The notes below the pieces were generated by a model, which saw only the letters and a program-made list of their open reading frames with translations, had not been told where the DNA came from and ran no database searches. From Cryptomeria japonica (lineage: Eukaryota; Streptophyta; Pinopsida; Cupressales; Cupressaceae), in assembly GCF_030272615.1 (NCBI RefSeq), contig NC_081414.1, positions 662,172,438 to 662,236,437 of the forward strand: a stretch of DNA of 64,000 nt. The letters run 5' to 3'. Each line of letters begins with the position of its first letter. Positions within the stretch are counted from its first letter, which is position 1. Below are positions 61,336-64,000 of the stretch, piece after piece. The position numbers and the translations under genes were made by a program.

Positions 61336-61347
61336 TGGATCTTTTAG

Positions 61348-61360
61348 TGTTATCAAAGCG
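61348..61360 (+). other. Primer-binding site of the gypsy element
   Basis: TGTTATCAAAGC followed by ATGATCC differs by a few bases from TGGTATCAGAGC, the initiator tRNA-Met type. Confidence 0.55.
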
Positions 61361-61397
61361 ATGATCCTGCCAGCCTGTGGGTCATTAGAGTAACTCT

Positions 61398-62910
61398 ATG
61401 CAGCGGGGCAGATTTGGTACCTACAGATATTACACATGCAGGAGACCTAGAATGGATTTAAATTTTGTCACAGAACCACCCTTTGAGACTAATATGGGTG
61501 ATATACCTGAAGGACAGAGGAGCCCACCCAGACAGGAGAGACAGATTCCACTCAATCTTGATGGGATTATGAGGAGCTTGGCTGAAGCACAACCAAGAAT
61601 TGTTGAAGCAATCAACAGGTTATGAGACACACTTGATAAAATGGATTTGGGAAATAATAGGGGAAGGCACAGGAGCCGTAGCAAGACAATATCAACTGCA
61701 GGAAGTAGGGGCAGCAGTAGAATTCCATCTTCCTTGAGTAATGCATCCATCACACCACGGAGAGACAGGACCAATACTAGGATAGCGGATAGGCCTATGC
61801 TCCCACGGTTCACTCCTATAGATGTACCATCGTTGGCTGAGCCTCCGAATGGAATCACCTTCTAGGACACAGTTATGGCTGCTAGCGATGAGTGGGCACG
61901 TCTACCAGCACATGTTAGAGATGCATTCCCCTTGCATCAATATTGTATGCAGTGCCGTGATTCCGTGAGGGGACAGAATGACAGGGGACCTAGACAACAG
62001 TGGAATAATGATCTGAAGAAGGCTACAGATAAGCTGATTTTATCCACTTTTGATGGTAGTGGTTCCACTAGTGCACGAGCGTGGGTTCACAAGCTAGATA
62101 TATACCTCTCCTTGAAACCCATTGCTGAAAACGAGGCCATTCATATTGCTGTGCTACATTTAGAGGGTGTCGCATATGACTGGTGGCACCATGGATTGGT
62201 CATGTAGAATCACGCTCTCATTCATTCATACGTAGAGTTCACAGAGAGGCTGATTTCCAGATTTGACAGGAAAGATGTGGAACTTTATTACAGGAATTTA
62301 GCTCTCCTCAAACAGTCGGGTCATGTGGATGCATATATTAATGAATTTCAACGTATAGCAGTGATGTTACCGTAGATGCTTGATAGGAGGATAGCTATGC
62401 TCTTCATAGAGGGACTTCATGAGAGATACCGTGGTTTAGTCAAGGCTTTGAAGCCTAAGACTTTGCAGGAGGCTATTTAGCGCATGTTAGACTTGGACAC
62501 CACTTCTCCATCCTCCACTTTTCAGCAAAATAAAAACTTTCCCAGGAACTCCAAACCCTTCCAGAAGCCTTTCAATCCATAGAAGGGTAACACATCTTCT
62601 CCTAGGATTGATCAGGAGACTAGAAATGAATTAAGGAGAAAGAAACTGTGTTTTACTTGTAAGGAACCTTGGGAACCGGGTCACAGATGCCTTGGTAAAG
62701 GCAAAGCTCATCTCATTAAAGTGAGCTCAGATGTGGAGGATGAGCACATACAGGACACTGATAATGAGGGAGAGCATATTGAGTCTCCCCAGATTGAGCT
62801 TGACTCTACTGATGCACAGGCTACGACCAATGTTACCATGGCCACTCTTTCCAGTTATCCTAAGTTCCACGCTTTCAGATTGAAGGGAACTATTCAAGGC
62901 AACATGTAGT
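61398..62910 (+). pseudogene. Ty3/gypsy gag
   Basis: Starts ATG 61398 and reads with in-frame stops through an arginine/serine-rich N-terminal part, then the capsid-like segment (LILSTFDGSGSTSARAWVHK, AVLHLEGVAYDWWHHGL, FTERLISRFDRKDVEL, LLKQSGHVDAYINEFQRIA), then a zinc knuckle variant CFTCKEPWEPGHRC. The length is as expected for gag. At least five stops are present, so it is inactive. Confidence 0.85.
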
Positions 62911-64000
62911 GTGTTTAGTAGATACTAGAGCGACCCATAACTTTATTGATCAACATGTGGTAGAGAGAAGTGGGTAAAAGAAATTTTTTAGGATTTGGTG
63001 TGAAGGTCGCAGATGGTGTAGTGTTGGGATGCACCAAGAGGATTCCTCAGCTCAATATCCAGATGGGGGACTACACTATGACAGATGACTTTTATGTTTT
63101 ATCCTTAGAGGTTTATGATACAGTTATAGGTATACAGTGGCTATAGGGAATTGGTAGATATGTCATTGATCACTGCAGAATACAGTTGGAGTTCTTAGCT
63201 GATGGTAAGAAGAGAATACTGAGGGCATTATCGGATGGAGGCCCCAAGGAGGTTTCCTCTCGCAGGATGGAGACTATTATCAGGTACAAAGATATCCTTA
63301 GGGCTACACAATGCTTCATTTCATCTAAAGCACCTTCATCTTAGGATGGCGATTCATATCACATTGACATACAACAGATTTTAGATAAACATGGGGTGGT
63401 GTTTGGTGATATACCTCCTAGAGTACCACCTGATAGAGGCTTTGAGCATGTGATAGAATTCGAGGATGGAGCAAAACCAGTCATGACCACTCCTTACCGC
63501 CATCCTAAGGCCTACAGAGATGAGATTGAGAAAACCACCAGGGAACTTCTGGACATGGGATTCATTAGACCGAGCTCCAGTCCCTTTGCTTCTTCAGTTG
63601 TGTTGGTTAAGAAGAAGGATGAGACCCTACGCATGTGTATTGACTACCGTGTACTTAATAAGAAAACCATTAAGAATTGGTAACCCATTCCATGCATAGA
63701 TGAGTTGTTGGATGGGCTTCATGTCTCAGTTTGTTTTTCGAAGATTGATCTTCGATCAGGGTATCACCAGATTAAGGTGTGGGAGTCTGATATTCACAAA
63801 ACAACCTTCAGATGACATTATGGTCATTACGAGTTCTTAGTGATGCCTTTCGGTTCACTAACGCCCATGCTACAATTTCAGTCATGTATGAACCACATAA
63901 TTAATAAGCATCTGTGTAAGTTTGTATTGGTATTCTTTGATGATATATTGATTTACATCAGATCATGGGAGGAACATCTGAGGCACTTAGATGAGGTATT
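62911..64000 (+). pseudogene. Ty3/gypsy protease and start of reverse transcriptase (runs off window)
   Basis: Protease begins near 62915 with DTRATHNFID, where the active-site glycine of DTGATHNF is changed to arginine. VKVADG and YDTVIGIQWL follow. RT starts at about 63396: [66 protein letters not shown], then [13 protein letters not shown] after a stop, and the FDDILIYI catalytic box near 63938. Several stops are present. The element continues beyond 64000, so RNase H, integrase and the 3' LTR are not visible. RT-before-INT order cannot be checked, but RT and gag are of gypsy type. Confidence 0.88.

Noticed and set aside
1-64000. CRISPR arrays, tRNA or rRNA genes, organellar inserts
   Set aside because: No spaced identical short repeats, no tRNA-like cloverleaf with A and B boxes, and no rRNA or plastid gene sequence was seen by eye on either strand.

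Overview
The window looks like intergenic DNA from a large, AT-rich seed-plant genome, most likely a gymnosperm. It is packed with old, nested LTR retrotransposons (Ty3/gypsy on the + strand, Ty1/copia on both strands), with relics of a hAT transposon and a LINE and only traces of host exons. No bacterial, organellar, CRISPR, rRNA or tRNA features were seen. Nearly every coding region carries stops and frameshifts, so most are annotated as pseudogenes.

The most notable content is a family of about 6-kb units present three times on the + strand: 1-5187 (left end outside the window), 9094-16828 and 38017-43902. The two complete units start with TGTTGTGAC, all three end in CAACA, and each carries a gene here called ORFX (about 1,000 codons: globular N-terminal part, basic NLS-like stretch, helical C-terminal part). 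The order is: U3-like tandem repeats, first promoter and leader intron, ORFX, second TATA promoter, about 0.9 kb of leader, CAACA. Copy 3 is followed within 4 bases by a primer-binding-site-like TGG and a Ty3/gypsy gag. Copy 2 is flanked by a probable 5-bp target duplication (ATGCT/ATACC), and removing it joins the two halves of another coding region (ORFY) in frame. I therefore interpret the unit as a giant LTR with a protein gene inside its U3, copy 2 being a solo LTR. ORFY (8203-9093 and 16829-18960) looks like a distant relative of ORFX.

Layout: 1-5187 ORFX giant LTR copy 1, with the best-preserved ORFX; 5188-5966 gag-pro remnant of another gypsy element; 5966-7214 minisatellite and LTR-like DNA; 8203-18960 ORFY split by giant LTR copy 2, which itself holds a 1.56-kb minus-strand solo LTR; 20995-21885 phase-consistent exons of an unidentified host gene; 25753-31328 complete Ty1/copia element with 744-bp LTRs and AGAGA target duplication; 31726-32518 solo LTR; 34130-35400 minisatellite and minus-strand hAT relic; 38017-46981 giant LTR copy 3 plus gag; 47386-48450 minus-strand copia 3' end; 49080-49520 LINE 3' end; 49830-52340 repeat-rich minus-strand LTR-like DNA; 52981 onward another LTR-like start; 54900-55972 LTR with GGGCCC repeats; 56274-56390 G-rich island; 57118-57180 possible RNA methyltransferase exon; 58009-59093 copia-type solo LTR; 60001-64000 gypsy element (LTR, PBS, gag, protease, start of reverse transcriptase) running off the window.

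All boundaries and homologies were read by eye. Family assignments rest on recognised motifs, not on database searches.
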